From positions 1,144,407-1,208,406 of the forward strand of contig NZ_KK073875.1 in the NCBI RefSeq assembly GCF_000585395.1: a stretch of 64,000 nucleotides of DNA. The letters are read 5' to 3'. The notes under the pieces were generated by a model. That model was not told the origin of the DNA and did not search any database. It was given only the letters and a program-made list of their open reading frames with translations. Source of the DNA: Saccharibacillus sacchari DSM 19268. Lineage in GTDB: Bacteria > Bacillota > Bacilli > Paenibacillales > Paenibacillaceae. This document shows, piece after piece, positions 52,114-60,973 of the stretch; positions within the stretch are counted from its first letter, which is position 1, and each line of letters begins with the position of its first letter. The position numbers and the translations under genes are program-made.

Positions 52114-53817
52114 TCACAGTTTGAACTTGGCGCTCAAACGTTGGAGTTCTTCGGCCATCTCGGACAACGAGACGGCGCCGGCGGACATTTCCTGCATCGC
52201 CGCGGCCTGCTCTTCCGATACGGCGGAAACGTTTTGAATTTCTTCGGAGGTGCGTTCCATGCGGGAGCCGCCTTCCATGATCGCCGAAGCGACCGTTTCG
52301 ACGACTTGAACCATCTCGCCGGAAGCTCGAACGGCCTGCTCGCTTTGCAAGCCGACGCGGCTGACGGTTTCGCGAATATGGCCGAACAGATCGCCGGTGG
52401 CATGAATGGCTTCGCTTCCCGCGGCCACGCGGTCCGAAGCTTCCCCGATCGCTTCGCTCAAGCGCGCAGTATCGGCTTGAACCATATCGATCATGCCGAT
52501 GATCTGCGCGGCGGAAGCCGAAGATTGCTCGGCCAGCTTGCCGACCTCGGACGCGACGACGGCAAAGCCCCGCCCTTGCTCGCCGGCTCTCGCGGCTTCG
52601 ATCGAAGCGTTGAGCGCAAGCAGGTTGGTCTGCTTGGCGATGCCGGTGATCAACTGGACAATGCCGCCGATTTCGGTCGAACGGCGATTCAGCGCTTCAA
52701 CGGCCTCAGTCATTTCCTCCATGCCTCGGGAGGTAGACTCCATTTGTTTGACCGCTTCTCCGACGATCTCGACGCCTTGTTCCGACTGGGAGCCGGCACG
52801 CTCTGCCGCTTCCGACGTTTCGCCGACACGGTCGCGGATCACGACGATTTTATCCAGCATGCTCCCCATCATCTCGCCGCCCGATCGGGAAGTCTGAAGC
52901 TGCATTTCGCTCGATTCGGCCATTCGCTGCATGGAGGAAGCCGCGTGTTCCGCGCCGTCCGCGCTTTCTTGCGCCACCGATTTGAACTCTTCGGCAGCCG
53001 TCGCCAACGCTCCGGACGTCCGTCCGACTTCAAAAAGCACGCCGCGCTGATTTTCGCCCATCTGGCGCAGCGCCGAAGACAAGTCCTGCAACTCGCCTTT
53101 GAGTCCGGTCGGAAGTTCGTCCATTTTATCCAGCTCCCCGTTCGCCATGTATCCGACTTGACGGGTCAATTGTCCCAGCGGACGAGTGATGCTGCGCGCA
53201 ATTACAAAAGATAGCAGAACGGACAACAATACGGCCGTGATCAATGCGCCGATCGAAATGACCAGAATTCGGCCGGTCTCGTCTCTTTGCGCAAAAGCGG
53301 AGTCGTTCATCGTTTGAATTTTCTGATCCATCGACACGCGCAGCGCGTCCGTCATTTGATTCACGATATCCTGCGTTTGTTTTTGCAGGGCCGCCGCTTC
53401 TTCGTCTTTATTTTCTTGAGACAGCAGCAGGATTTGCGTAACCGCCTGCTCGTAACCCGCAGCGGCTTGACGGAACATGTCGGCGCTCTCCTGTTCTTCG
53501 GCGGAAGTCAAAGTAGCCGTGTACGCCTCGATGGCCGCATTAAGTTCATCGATTGCTTTTTCGGCAGCCGCACGGCTCCCTTCCATATCGGCATCGTTTG
53601 TTTCCAAAATATTGCGCATTGTCAATTGATCGATCGTTTTGAGCCTGTCGTTCACTTGTTCCAACATCACGACATTGGGAATATCCCGGTCTTTCAACTC
53701 GTCTGCCCGATCCCGTAAATTCGAAGTCCCGATATTGGTCAAGCTGTTCAAAATAATAACCAAAACAATCATTGCGCCGAACCCGCCGAATAACTTCTGT
53801 CTGATCGTAAGCCTCAT
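52114..53817 (-). CDS. Methyl-accepting chemotaxis protein (4HB-HAMP type)
   Basis: The ATG at 53817 follows GAGGAG; the longer frame adds 23 unlikely residues. The 567-residue protein has a membrane helix near 10-30, an extracellular four-helix-bundle sensor (35-185), a second membrane helix (about 190-210), a HAMP domain ([19 protein letters not shown]) and a signalling domain with [20 protein letters not shown]. It transmits a small-molecule signal to CheA. Its ligand is unknown. This is the second, differently built receptor in the window. Confidence 0.93.
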   Translation of the reverse strand: MRLTIRQKLFGGFGAMIVLVIILNSLTNIGTSNLRDRADELKDRDIPNVVMLEQVNDRLKTIDQLTMRNILETNDADMEGSRAAAEKAIDELNAAIEAYTATLTSAEEQESADMFRQAAAGYEQAVTQILLLSQENKDEEAAALQKQTQDIVNQMTDALRVSMDQKIQTMNDSAFAQRDETGRILVISIGALITAVLLSVLLSFVIARSITRPLGQLTRQVGYMANGELDKMDELPTGLKGELQDLSSALRQMGENQRGVLFEVGRTSGALATAAEEFKSVAQESADGAEHAASSMQRMAESSEMQLQTSRSGGEMMGSMLDKIVVIRDRVGETSEAAERAGSQSEQGVEIVGEAVKQMESTSRGMEEMTEAVEALNRRSTEIGGIVQLITGIAKQTNLLALNASIEAARAGEQGRGFAVVASEVGKLAEQSSASAAQIIGMIDMVQADTARLSEAIGEASDRVAAGSEAIHATGDLFGHIRETVSRVGLQSEQAVRASGEMVQVVETVASAIMEGGSRMERTSEEIQNVSAVSEEQAAAMQEMSAGAVSLSEMAEELQRLSAKFKL

Positions 53818-53989
53818 CTGGTTGCGTCTCCTCTGCTGTCCCTTTAAATTTCCGTAAATTGAATTGCATTCTGTATATTTCGGCAACTTGTTTGCTTTTA
53901 TTAAGACTAAAGTCCTTGTTTCGACAAAAAAAGACCAAGCGGCTCGCGCCGATTGGCCTGTTTTGCAGGATGTAAATCAAAAGGTTCTT

Positions 53990-54847
53990 TTAGAATGCCG
54001 GATACGTATCCGTGTATTCTTCTTCCAGGAATTTCACGACTTCCGGCCCGCGCATGCGCTCGGCCAGCTTTTGGATCGCCGGGTCGTCTTTGTTGTCTTC
54101 GCGTGCCATCAGGGTGATGGCGAAGGCTTGCATGTCTTTTTCGACGATCAGTGCGTCTTTTTTCGCTGACAAGCCGAGAGGCTTCGCGTAAGCCGGGTAC
54201 ATCGTCACCAGATCGGCGTCGTCCATCATGCGGTTGAGGGTCAAGAGATCGACTTCTTTGAATTGGTAATTCTTCGGGTTCGACGTGATGTCTTGCAGCG
54301 TGGCTTTGATGCCGACGCCTTCCTTGAGTTCGATCATATCGTTCTGCTCCAGCAGCAGCAAGGAGTGCGCAATGTTCGGCGGGTCGTTCGGAATCGCGAT
54401 GATCGCGTTATCCGGCAGCTCGTCGACCGATTTGTACTTTTTCGAATACCCGGCGTACAGGGCGTTGTAAACGGGTTGAACCGGCACGATGTTCGCGCCT
54501 TTCGCTTCGTTATACGCTTCGGCGTAAGGAACGTGCTGGAAGAAGTTCGCATCGACTTCTTTGTTGGCCAGAGCGTCGTTCGGCTGAATATTATCGGACA
54601 TCTCGACAATCTCGAGGTTGATGCCGTCTTCGACGAGCAGCGGCTTAACCAGCAGCAGGATCGCGTCCATCGGCGCAGGCAGGGAAGCGACTTTCAGGGT
54701 AGTCAGTTCTTTGCTGTCCGTGTTTTCGGTGGCTGCCGTCGGCGCTGTCGTATCGTTTGCGTTGTTCGATGCAGTCCCGCCGCCTTGTCCGCAGCCGGCC
54801 AAAACGAGAAACATTGCAGTAAGAATAAGAAGCATGGACTTTTTCAT
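53990..54847 (-). CDS. metQ: MetQ-type methionine-binding lipoprotein
   Basis: The ATG at 54847 has GGGGG upstream. The 285-residue protein has the lipobox LVLAGC and the NlpA/MetQ fold (VASLPAPMDAILLLVKPLL, NKEVDANFFQHVPYAEAYNE, IAIPNDPPNIAHSLLLLEQ). It binds methionine or related compounds outside the membrane and passes them to MetI/MetN. It is the last gene of metN-metI-metQ. No S-box riboswitch was found upstream of the operon. Confidence 0.93.
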   Translation of the reverse strand: MKKSMLLILTAMFLVLAGCGQGGGTASNNANDTTAPTAATENTDSKELTTLKVASLPAPMDAILLLVKPLLVEDGINLEIVEMSDNIQPNDALANKEVDANFFQHVPYAEAYNEAKGANIVPVQPVYNALYAGYSKKYKSVDELPDNAIIAIPNDPPNIAHSLLLLEQNDMIELKEGVGIKATLQDITSNPKNYQFKEVDLLTLNRMMDDADLVTMYPAYAKPLGLSAKKDALIVEKDMQAFAITLMAREDNKDDPAIQKLAERMRGPEVVKFLEEEYTDTYPAF

Positions 54848-54904
54848 GATCGTGTTGTACCCCCGTTGAATGATGTTTGGACTTGCCAAATTCCTGGTAG
54901 CTTG

Positions 54905-55582
54905 TTAACGTTTATCGATCTTGCGGGAAATCGTGCTGCCAACCACTTGCACGATCTGGACGAGCAGAACCATCAGGACGATCATGCAAATGGTGACGTC
55001 CATCTCGAATCGCTGGTAGCCGTAGCGGATCGCGAAGTCGCCCACGCCGCCGCCTCCGACGATGCCGACAACCGTCGAATACGAAATGAAGCTGACGATG
55101 GAAGTCGTGAGTCCCAATACCAAGCCCGAACGGGCTTCGACGTAGAGGAACTTCCATACGATCTCCAGGCGCGACGCTCCCATAGAGCGGGCTGCTTCGA
55201 TAACGCCGCGCGGCACTTCGACCAGCGCTTGCTCGACGAGCCGCGAGTATCCGGCAATGGCGACCACCGCCAGCGGAATGGTTGCCGCCGTCGTCCCGAT
55301 GGTCGTGCCGACGATCATGCGGGTCAGCGGGAACATGAACACGACCAACAGAAGGAACGGGAATGAACGAATGACGTTGACCAACGTGTTCAACAATACC
55401 GAAGCTGCCCGATTTTCCAACATGCCGCCGGGTCTGGTTACAAAGATTAGCGTCCCCAGCGGAATGCCCAGAATTACGGCCGCAACGGTGGACATGCCGA
55501 CCATGTAGAACGTCTGGCCGATCGCTTCCCAAATCTGTTCCTGATACTGCGTCCAGATCTCCATGATCCGTTCGATGCTCAT
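54905..55582 (-). CDS. metI: MetI-type methionine ABC permease
   Basis: The 225-residue protein has five membrane helices and the MetI EAA loop (ARSMGASRLEIVWKFLYVEA). FVTRPGG and RSFPFLLLVVFMFP are family hallmarks. It overlaps metN by four bases. Confidence 0.94.
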   Translation of the reverse strand: MSIERIMEIWTQYQEQIWEAIGQTFYMVGMSTVAAVILGIPLGTLIFVTRPGGMLENRAASVLLNTLVNVIRSFPFLLLVVFMFPLTRMIVGTTIGTTAATIPLAVVAIAGYSRLVEQALVEVPRGVIEAARSMGASRLEIVWKFLYVEARSGLVLGLTTSIVSFISYSTVVGIVGGGGVGDFAIRYGYQRFEMDVTICMIVLMVLLVQIVQVVGSTISRKIDKR

Positions 55583-56346
55583 GGCGCGTCCTCCTTATGT
55601 ACAAGGCCCAAAATCTGCTCCCGGTACGATAAATTCGGACGAACGCGTTCTTCCGAGCGCTTCGGCAGATCGAACGTATCGACGACCGCGCCCATTTCCA
55701 TGACGGACACGCGCGTGCAAATTTGCCGAACCACTTCCATCTCATGGGTAACGATGACGATGGTAACGCCCAACGTTCGGTTGATATGCAGCAGGGTATT
55801 CAACAGTTCCTCCGTCGTCTGCGGATCAAGCGCAGACGTCGGTTCGTCGCACAACAGCAGCTTGGGATTGCTGGCCATGGCCCGCGCAATCGCGACCCGC
55901 TGCTTTTGTCCGCCGCTGAGTTGGGCCGGGTACTGCCGAACTTTGTCCTCCAAGCCGACGAAGCTCAGAACTTCCGTGATCCGACGCTCCCGGTCGCGTT
56001 TAGGCGTTCTCGCCAGTTCCAATGCAGCAGCCACATTCCCGTGCACCGTGCGGTTGTGAACCAGATTGAACTGTTGAAAAATCATGCCGATCGACCGCCG
56101 TGCTTCACGCAGCTCGCGCTCGCTTACCCGCATAAGGTCGCGTTTTTCGAAAAACACGCTTCCCTCATCCGGCCGCTCCAACAGATTCATCAATCGCAGT
56201 AGCGTGGATTTGCCTGCTCCGCTCGTGCCGATGATACCGTGAATACCGCCTGTCTCAATCTCCATACTAACAGGGAGAACAGCTTGAAAAGTCTGACCCT
56301 GCGCGGTATACGACTTGCTGACTTTTTGCAGGGATAGAATAGCCAT
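55579..56346 (-). CDS. metN: MetN-type methionine ABC ATPase lacking the NIL domain
   Basis: The 255-residue protein has Walker A GTSGAGKSTLL, signature LSGGQKQRVAIARA, Walker B LLLCDEPTSALD and H-loop VTHEMEV. Classical MetN is about 340 residues with a C-terminal NIL domain that binds methionine and shuts transport off; that domain is absent here. The ATG at 56346 sits close to AAGGAGG; a GTG at 56376 is possible but has no site. Confidence 0.9.
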   Translation of the reverse strand: MAILSLQKVSKSYTAQGQTFQAVLPVSMEIETGGIHGIIGTSGAGKSTLLRLMNLLERPDEGSVFFEKRDLMRVSERELREARRSIGMIFQQFNLVHNRTVHGNVAAALELARTPKRDRERRITEVLSFVGLEDKVRQYPAQLSGGQKQRVAIARAMASNPKLLLCDEPTSALDPQTTEELLNTLLHINRTLGVTIVIVTHEMEVVRQICTRVSVMEMGAVVDTFDLPKRSEERVRPNLSYREQILGLVHKEDAP

Positions 56347-56399
56347 GCCCTCCTTGTACCAGTATTTTAGCTTCACTGTTACATTCTTTAATCGACTAA

Positions 56400-56428
56400 A
56401 TTATAAGGTAATCTATGCGCTGTGTCAC
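56400..56428 (-). promoter_or_regulatory. Sigma-A promoter of metNIQ
   Basis: On the minus strand GTGACA (56423-56428) and TATAAT (56400-56405) are 17 bp apart, about 55 bp before metN. No riboswitch fold is visible between promoter and gene. Confidence 0.65.
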
Positions 56429-56534
56429 CATTTTTACACATAATTTTAATATTATTTTTACAATCCGCGCAGTAATGGGCATGCTTGTTTACGCAACAAA
56501 TCGAATAGAAACGTTTTCCCGGGATTGAAAAAGG

Positions 56535-57125
56535 CTATCCTTGGCTTTTCACACTTCGAGTGCGCTTTAGACGAATACGGAACACGCCCCCGATCAATAA
56601 ACCGGACACTGCTCCATAGGCGGCATGAATCAATAACCACCAGGACCAAGCGGGCAGGCTCGCAATCGGAGGCGTGCCGCCCGAAGACAGCAAGGTCGTC
56701 GGATACAGCAGAAGACCGATTACGAAGCCGATTCCGGCCGTAACGCCTACCATCTTTTTCGGCGAATACGGCGAGCGGCGGAATTGATACTGCCACAATA
56801 GGCCCAGAACGACGCATAATACGACAGAGATCACCAAATGAATCCCAAACTCCGCCCCCTCGCTCAAAGAAAACTCTTTTAACACAGGCACGTAATCCGC
56901 ATTCAAAAGCAACCGATAGACGCGATGGCCGCTCAAAGCCTGGATCAACTTAAGCACCAAACCGAGCCCGATCCCCGATATGAGCCCTGCAACCGCATAT
57001 CCGAGCATCCCAAGCGCGGAGGTGTGCCAAGCCTGCTCCTGATTGAATGCGCGATCCGTGCTTCCGGACGTCGAGGCTGTGCGCTTGGTGGTTTTTTGCG
57101 AAAATTTTTTGTTCGTTCTGTTCAT
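56535..57125 (-). CDS. Putative membrane protein (YqhR-like), 196 residues
   Basis: A basic N-terminal tail of about 35 residues is followed by four hydrophobic segments (LGMLGYAVAGLISGIGLGLV, FGIHLVISVVLCVVLGLLW, VTAGIGFVIGLLLYP, and a C-terminal pair). The layout resembles YqhR of Bacillus, but I cannot confirm this. GGAGG precedes the ATG. The function is unknown. Confidence 0.75.
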   Translation of the reverse strand: MNRTNKKFSQKTTKRTASTSGSTDRAFNQEQAWHTSALGMLGYAVAGLISGIGLGLVLKLIQALSGHRVYRLLLNADYVPVLKEFSLSEGAEFGIHLVISVVLCVVLGLLWQYQFRRSPYSPKKMVGVTAGIGFVIGLLLYPTTLLSSGGTPPIASLPAWSWWLLIHAAYGAVSGLLIGGVFRIRLKRTRSVKSQG

Positions 57126-57195
57126 TCTGCGCCTCCGATCTATTTGGTTGGTAAGTGGATGTCTTGTCTTTCGGCCGCGTTTGCTTTACGTTTTG

Positions 57196-57678
57196 GAGAA
57201 AAGGACGGCTTCGGATACGTTTATCGGCGACATTCCTCTGGATCGTTTTGTAGGCGAAGGCTGCCTGCTGGATGTGTCCGGGCAGCTCCTTATCGACGAC
57301 AAGCCGGAATATGAGCATTTGATTGTCGAACATAACATCGTGCTGCTGCATACCGGACACGGAAAGCTATTCGGTCATCCGGAATATTTTACCGAGTATC
57401 CCGTCCTGACCGAGAACTTTGCCGAGCACCTTGTTCGTAAAAAGGTCAAAATGATCGGCTTCGATACGCCCTCTCCCGATCAAGATCCGTACGCCATCCA
57501 CCGAATCTTCATGACCAACGGGATTCTGATCGCGGAAAATCTGAAGAATTTGGATAAGCTGCTTGGGGCGGATTCTTTTGAAGTGATCGCGCTACCTCTT
57601 CTGATCCAAGCCGATGCCGCAATGGCCCGCGTGATTGCACGATTGAGGACGCGTTCTGCCGCCCAAAAAGGCGAATGA
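57196..57678 (+). pseudogene. Truncated cyclase/kynurenine-formamidase-like gene (5' part lost)
   Basis: The sequence from FIGDIPLDRFVGEGCLLDVSG to FEVIALPLLIQADAAMARVIARLR matches the C-terminal two-thirds of cyclase-family enzymes (IGFDTPSPDQDPYAIHRIFM, NGILIAENLKNLDKLLG). The N-terminal 70 or so residues with the metal-binding HxGTHxDxP motif are missing, and the upstream region belongs to another gene on the opposite strand. No ribosome site or ATG fits; a TTG at about 57197 is the nearest start. It is probably an inactive remnant. Confidence 0.7.
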
Positions 57679-57702
57679 CCTGTTCGGGCCATCCGCCTTT
57701 TT
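57665..57702. terminator. Bidirectional terminator
   Basis: AAAAAGGCG and CGCCTTTTT are the outer arms with an inner ATG-CC/GG-CAT stem. It lies between the remnant and the decarboxylase, which converge. Confidence 0.75.
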
Positions 57703-57730
57703 GCTTGCCAACTATTTCTCGGCAAATCAA

Positions 57731-59443
57731 TTACGAATTCTCTTGTTTTTCCATCTCTTGACTCACCTGCCGCAAATATTCGGGAGCGTCCATATCGTCC
57801 GGAACGACCATCTCGATCAGGCACAACTTGTCCGAACGTTGCAGCTCGGCATCTCGGAACGCCCGTGCCAGCTCCCCGATCGTACGAACGCGCTCGGTAT
57901 AGGCATGGCCGCCGAACGCTTCGATCAGCTTCAGATAATTCCAGCCCGGGATCTCGTTATACGTCTGCTGATAAGGCGGGGTACGGAAATTCAAATGCTT
58001 CTCGATCGTATACCCGCGGTTGTTCAGCACGAAAATGATCGGCTTGCAGCCGTATGCCATCATGGAGCTGAGTTCCTGCACCGTCATCTGGAGCGATCCG
58101 TCGCCCGTGAACAACAGGACTCGGCGCTTTGGCGTCGCTATGCATGCCCCGAGCGCAGCAGGAGTGGCATATCCGATACTTTGCCAGCCGCCTTGCGCAA
58201 TATAGGTCGCTCCCTGCGGAAGCTGAACCTGCGAGAGCCCGTAAGCGAGCGTTCCCGTCTCCGCAATGACGATATCGCCCGGTTGCAGCAGACGCTGGAT
58301 CAACGGGTAATACTCCTTCGCTTTTAACGGATGGCTGCCGTCCAGCTGCGTGCCGCTATTATACGGACGGTCTGCGGCAGGCACGGGCAGTTCCGCCGTC
58401 AAACCCAAAGCCGTCAGCTCGCGCAGCATGTCTTCGCCGCGGATGTCCGCATAAGCCTGCCCGCCGATAATTGTAGATTCCGGATGGATCACGATTGTTT
58501 TTTTCGGATTCGGCTCTGTTCCTTCGCCGCCCAGGTTGGTATCCGATGGAACGTAACCCGCGATAATCAGGCAGTCGGCTCCGTCTACCGCGTCGCGAAC
58601 ACTTTCGTTCCCCGTTTTGCCTCCATACGTGCCAATATGGTTCGGATGACTTTCGTCGAACCCGCCCTTGCCCATGATCGTCGACGCGACCGGAATCCGC
58701 ATTTGTTCGACCAACGCACGCACCAACGGCTCCCATTTCCAACTTTTCACCTGAGTATCGCTGAGCAATAAGACTTGTTTCGCCGATTTCAGCAGTTTGC
58801 GCGCATGTTTGGAAGCTGATTTTAACGAGGACTCGTTGGTTTTCGGTTCTTCGAGCTTCGGTGCTTTCATTGCCAACGGCTGCTGCACGAGATCCAACGC
58901 GACCGATAGATAAACCGGCTTTTTGGTTCGTTTGGCAATAGATATGGCTTTGGGAATCTCGGCCATCGCGTTATCCGGCGTCAGAATCGCCGTATAGGCG
59001 GAGATCGGCTCGTATACGCGGCGGAACGCGTCGAAGTCGCCGTCCATCAGCGTATGGTGCATCAGCTTCTGCTGCTTTTGCTTCTGGGACTTCGGCGATC
59101 CGACGATATGAATGATCGGCACGTTCTCGCTATAGGCGCCCGCGATCGCATTGACCGCGCTCAACTCGCCTACGCCGAACGTCGTGATGAGCGCGGCGAG
59201 ACCTTTGACTCTTGCATAACCGTCCGCCGCGTAACCGCCGTTCAGCTCGTTGCGGGCCGGAACCATTTTGACCCCTTCATATTCTTCCAACGTATCAAGC
59301 AGCGTGAAATTGTAATCGCCCGGAACGCCGAACACTTCGGTCACGCCTTCTTTTTTCAAACAATCGAACAAATAGGTGCCGAGCGTTGCTCCGCCCTCTC
59401 CCTGTGTGTTCGAACGAACTTTTCCCATAATCGTTTTTGCCAT
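57731..59443 (-). CDS. Thiamine-diphosphate-dependent 2-oxo-acid decarboxylase (IpdC/Pdc-like)
   Basis: The 570-residue protein has all three TPP-enzyme domains. Glu66 in NELNGGYAADGYAR is the cofactor-activating residue, and HH (129-130) matches the decarboxylase His pair. GDGSLQMTVQELSSMMAYG...LNNRGYTIE is the TPP/magnesium motif. The His pair and overall layout point to indolepyruvate, phenylpyruvate or pyruvate decarboxylase, giving an aldehyde and CO2, rather than acetolactate synthase. The enzyme may feed fusel alcohol or auxin-like pathways. GGAGAG precedes the ATG. Confidence 0.92.
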   Translation of the reverse strand: MAKTIMGKVRSNTQGEGGATLGTYLFDCLKKEGVTEVFGVPGDYNFTLLDTLEEYEGVKMVPARNELNGGYAADGYARVKGLAALITTFGVGELSAVNAIAGAYSENVPIIHIVGSPKSQKQKQQKLMHHTLMDGDFDAFRRVYEPISAYTAILTPDNAMAEIPKAISIAKRTKKPVYLSVALDLVQQPLAMKAPKLEEPKTNESSLKSASKHARKLLKSAKQVLLLSDTQVKSWKWEPLVRALVEQMRIPVASTIMGKGGFDESHPNHIGTYGGKTGNESVRDAVDGADCLIIAGYVPSDTNLGGEGTEPNPKKTIVIHPESTIIGGQAYADIRGEDMLRELTALGLTAELPVPAADRPYNSGTQLDGSHPLKAKEYYPLIQRLLQPGDIVIAETGTLAYGLSQVQLPQGATYIAQGGWQSIGYATPAALGACIATPKRRVLLFTGDGSLQMTVQELSSMMAYGCKPIIFVLNNRGYTIEKHLNFRTPPYQQTYNEIPGWNYLKLIEAFGGHAYTERVRTIGELARAFRDAELQRSDKLCLIEMVVPDDMDAPEYLRQVSQEMEKQENS

Positions 59444-59562
59444 GCCGGCACTCTCCTTCCGTGATCGCTCGCTGCCCTCCGGCGCTGCGCCGAACGGTCA
59501 GCCTCTAACTATGATTACCCCGGAAGCGGGGCGACAGGTCAGTATTTTACGAAAATTACTCA

Positions 59563-59612
59563 TACTTTGTCCCAAATGAATGTAAGGTTACGCCCGTTGA
59601 AACGTAAAGCCA
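59563..59612 (+). repeat. Small interspersed repeat, copy C (partial)
   Basis: TACTTTGTCCC, GTAAGGTTACGCCC and TGAAACGTAA match copies A and B; the right end is lost or decayed. It lies in the leader region before the ATT-start gene. Confidence 0.5.
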
Positions 59613-59714
59613 TCATAGAAACGGAAACAATGTACGGGTAACTTCTTCCGTAACCTTTTTTCCTTATGGGGCGTCTAATACCTCAGAGACCCTTATTAAA
59701 AAGGAGCGATTTCC

Positions 59715-60317
59715 ATTACTGATTCCCCACGCGCCCGCAACCGAAAATTAGTCATCACCTACGGCTCCGATCTGGACCACAGCAACATGGATTATCTGGT
59801 CCACTCCCTGCTCGCCCCCTACGAAGGCCAGATGTGGCAAGCCGATCATCTAAATCCGATCCTGCGAAAAGGTGCTGACTTCATTGTAAACCTAGAGACG
59901 CTGGAGACCAACCCGAACAAACCTTTCGAAACCTACGTCTTCGCCGACTACCACCTGACTCAAGCGCAATTCGACGGATTTTTATATCAATTGCGAAAAC
60001 TTAAAGGCAACCACGTTCTCGGTCATCCCAACATCCGCGGCCATGCCGAAGTATTGCGCGGCGATCTGGAATTTCAGTTCTTGGTCGTGCATACCCACAA
60101 CCAAGAAGAGATCATCGTCTATTACCCGCGCCAGGACTTTGCCGCCGACGAACTTCTTTTCCCGCTAATCCCGCTACTCCCTCCCCAAGACCGCTATGTC
60201 CTCTTGCCTATAGGCGGAGACCCGTTCATTAAGCAGCAAACTCTGGAAGCCTGGATCGATCGGTTGCTGTCCTTGTCCAAACAAGACCTTTCCGCTTACA
60301 TCCATACCACCCAGTAG
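59715..60317 (+). CDS. Hypothetical protein with apparent ATT start codon
   Basis: An in-frame TAA stop lies at 59697-59699, and no ATG, GTG or TTG occurs before the internal ATG at 59787. ATT at 59715 lies eight bases after a strong AAGGAG (59701-59706) and gives a 200-residue protein. The segment RNRKLVITYGSDLDHSNMDY looks coding, and codon use continues without break. The protein is alpha/beta-looking, with LVVHTHNQEEIIVYYPRQDF and QDRYVLLPIGGDPFIKQQTLE. I do not recognise a family. A start at 59787 (176 residues) is the alternative but has no ribosome site. Confidence 0.75.
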   Translation: MTDSPRARNRKLVITYGSDLDHSNMDYLVHSLLAPYEGQMWQADHLNPILRKGADFIVNLETLETNPNKPFETYVFADYHLTQAQFDGFLYQLRKLKGNHVLGHPNIRGHAEVLRGDLEFQFLVVHTHNQEEIIVYYPRQDFAADELLFPLIPLLPPQDRYVLLPIGGDPFIKQQTLEAWIDRLLSLSKQDLSAYIHTTQ

Positions 60318-60399
60318 CCAGTATTTAATATAGGCTTACTTGAAACAAGCTACTAGCGAGTGTTTTCAAGCCTCGATGGAAGCCGATGCATCGATCAAA

Positions 60400-60582
60400 T
60401 CTTGACTAAACGTCAACAGTTCGAGGCTAAAAAAAGGATATGCGTGCAAGTGTTGACGAAAAGTCAGCATTTTCAGCGTTTTTCTCATTGTTCTGGCCTA
60501 TATCTCATAAATTGTTGACCAAACGTCAGCATCTTGGTTCGAATCATCGAATAAAGAGCAAATTTGTTGACGCTACGTCAAC
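60400..60582. repeat. Array of four 19-bp dyads (TGTTGAC-like)
   Basis: Four copies of a dyad with consensus TGTTGACSAAACGTCARCA lie at 60400, 60451, 60513 and 60564, offsets 51, 62 and 51 bp. The copy at 60564-60582 has perfect 8-bp arms. The spacers do not resemble each other. The array lies between the convergent ATT-start and DUF4132 genes, away from promoters, so a classic operator role is unlikely; a multi-site DNA-binding or hairpin cluster is possible. No gene is supported in 60318-60973. Confidence 0.75.
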
Positions 60583-60789
60583 ATTTCCTGTAAATTCGCG
60601 AATATATCCAAATTTCAGGAACTCTTAGACTGAATTTGAAACGGGGGTTAAAACGAGTACGAGATTTGAAAACATGCCCTAGAAATTTTCAAGCTTTTGG
60701 ATACAGAAAAAGCCTTGCTGAACACTCCATTCATCCGAGTCTTCAACTAGGCTATTTTCCCTCCACCCCCCGGTGAGCGCTTCACGATT

Positions 60790-60957
60790 TTCCTATTCCT
60801 TGAAGCTCCAGGCGGAGGGAGAAATTCAGCGAAAGACGCCTTTGAGCTCGGAAATTCGGAATCGGCATATATGACGATTCCGAATTTCCGGGCGAGACAG
60901 CAGCTTGAACGAATTTCTCCCGCAGCCGATCCAGCTTCAACCCACCTGAATAGGAAC
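60790..60957 (+). repeat. Nested-stem interspersed repeat, copy 5
   Basis: Stems from outside in: TTCCTATTC / GAATAGGAA, GAAGCT / AGCTTC, GGGAGAAATTC / GAATTTCTCCC and a long central stem CGGAAATTCGGAATCG / CGATTCCGAATTTCCG. The AAGACGC arm is intact but its partner is changed to CAGCTT. It lies 16 bp from the stop of the DUF4132-type gene. Confidence 0.78.
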
Positions 60958-60973
60958 TGCCGCCGTCAACGCC

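Noticed and set aside
56377..56470. S-box or T-box riboswitch upstream of metNIQ
   Set aside because: The leader is about 50 bases long and AT-rich, with no room for or match to either fold.
60400..60582. Possible CRISPR array from four short repeats
   Set aside because: The units are imperfect dyads differing at several positions, spacing is 51/62/51, and no cas genes are present.
60440..60628. 62-residue plus-strand frame
   Set aside because: No ribosome site, and it runs through the dyad array; no protein-like pattern.
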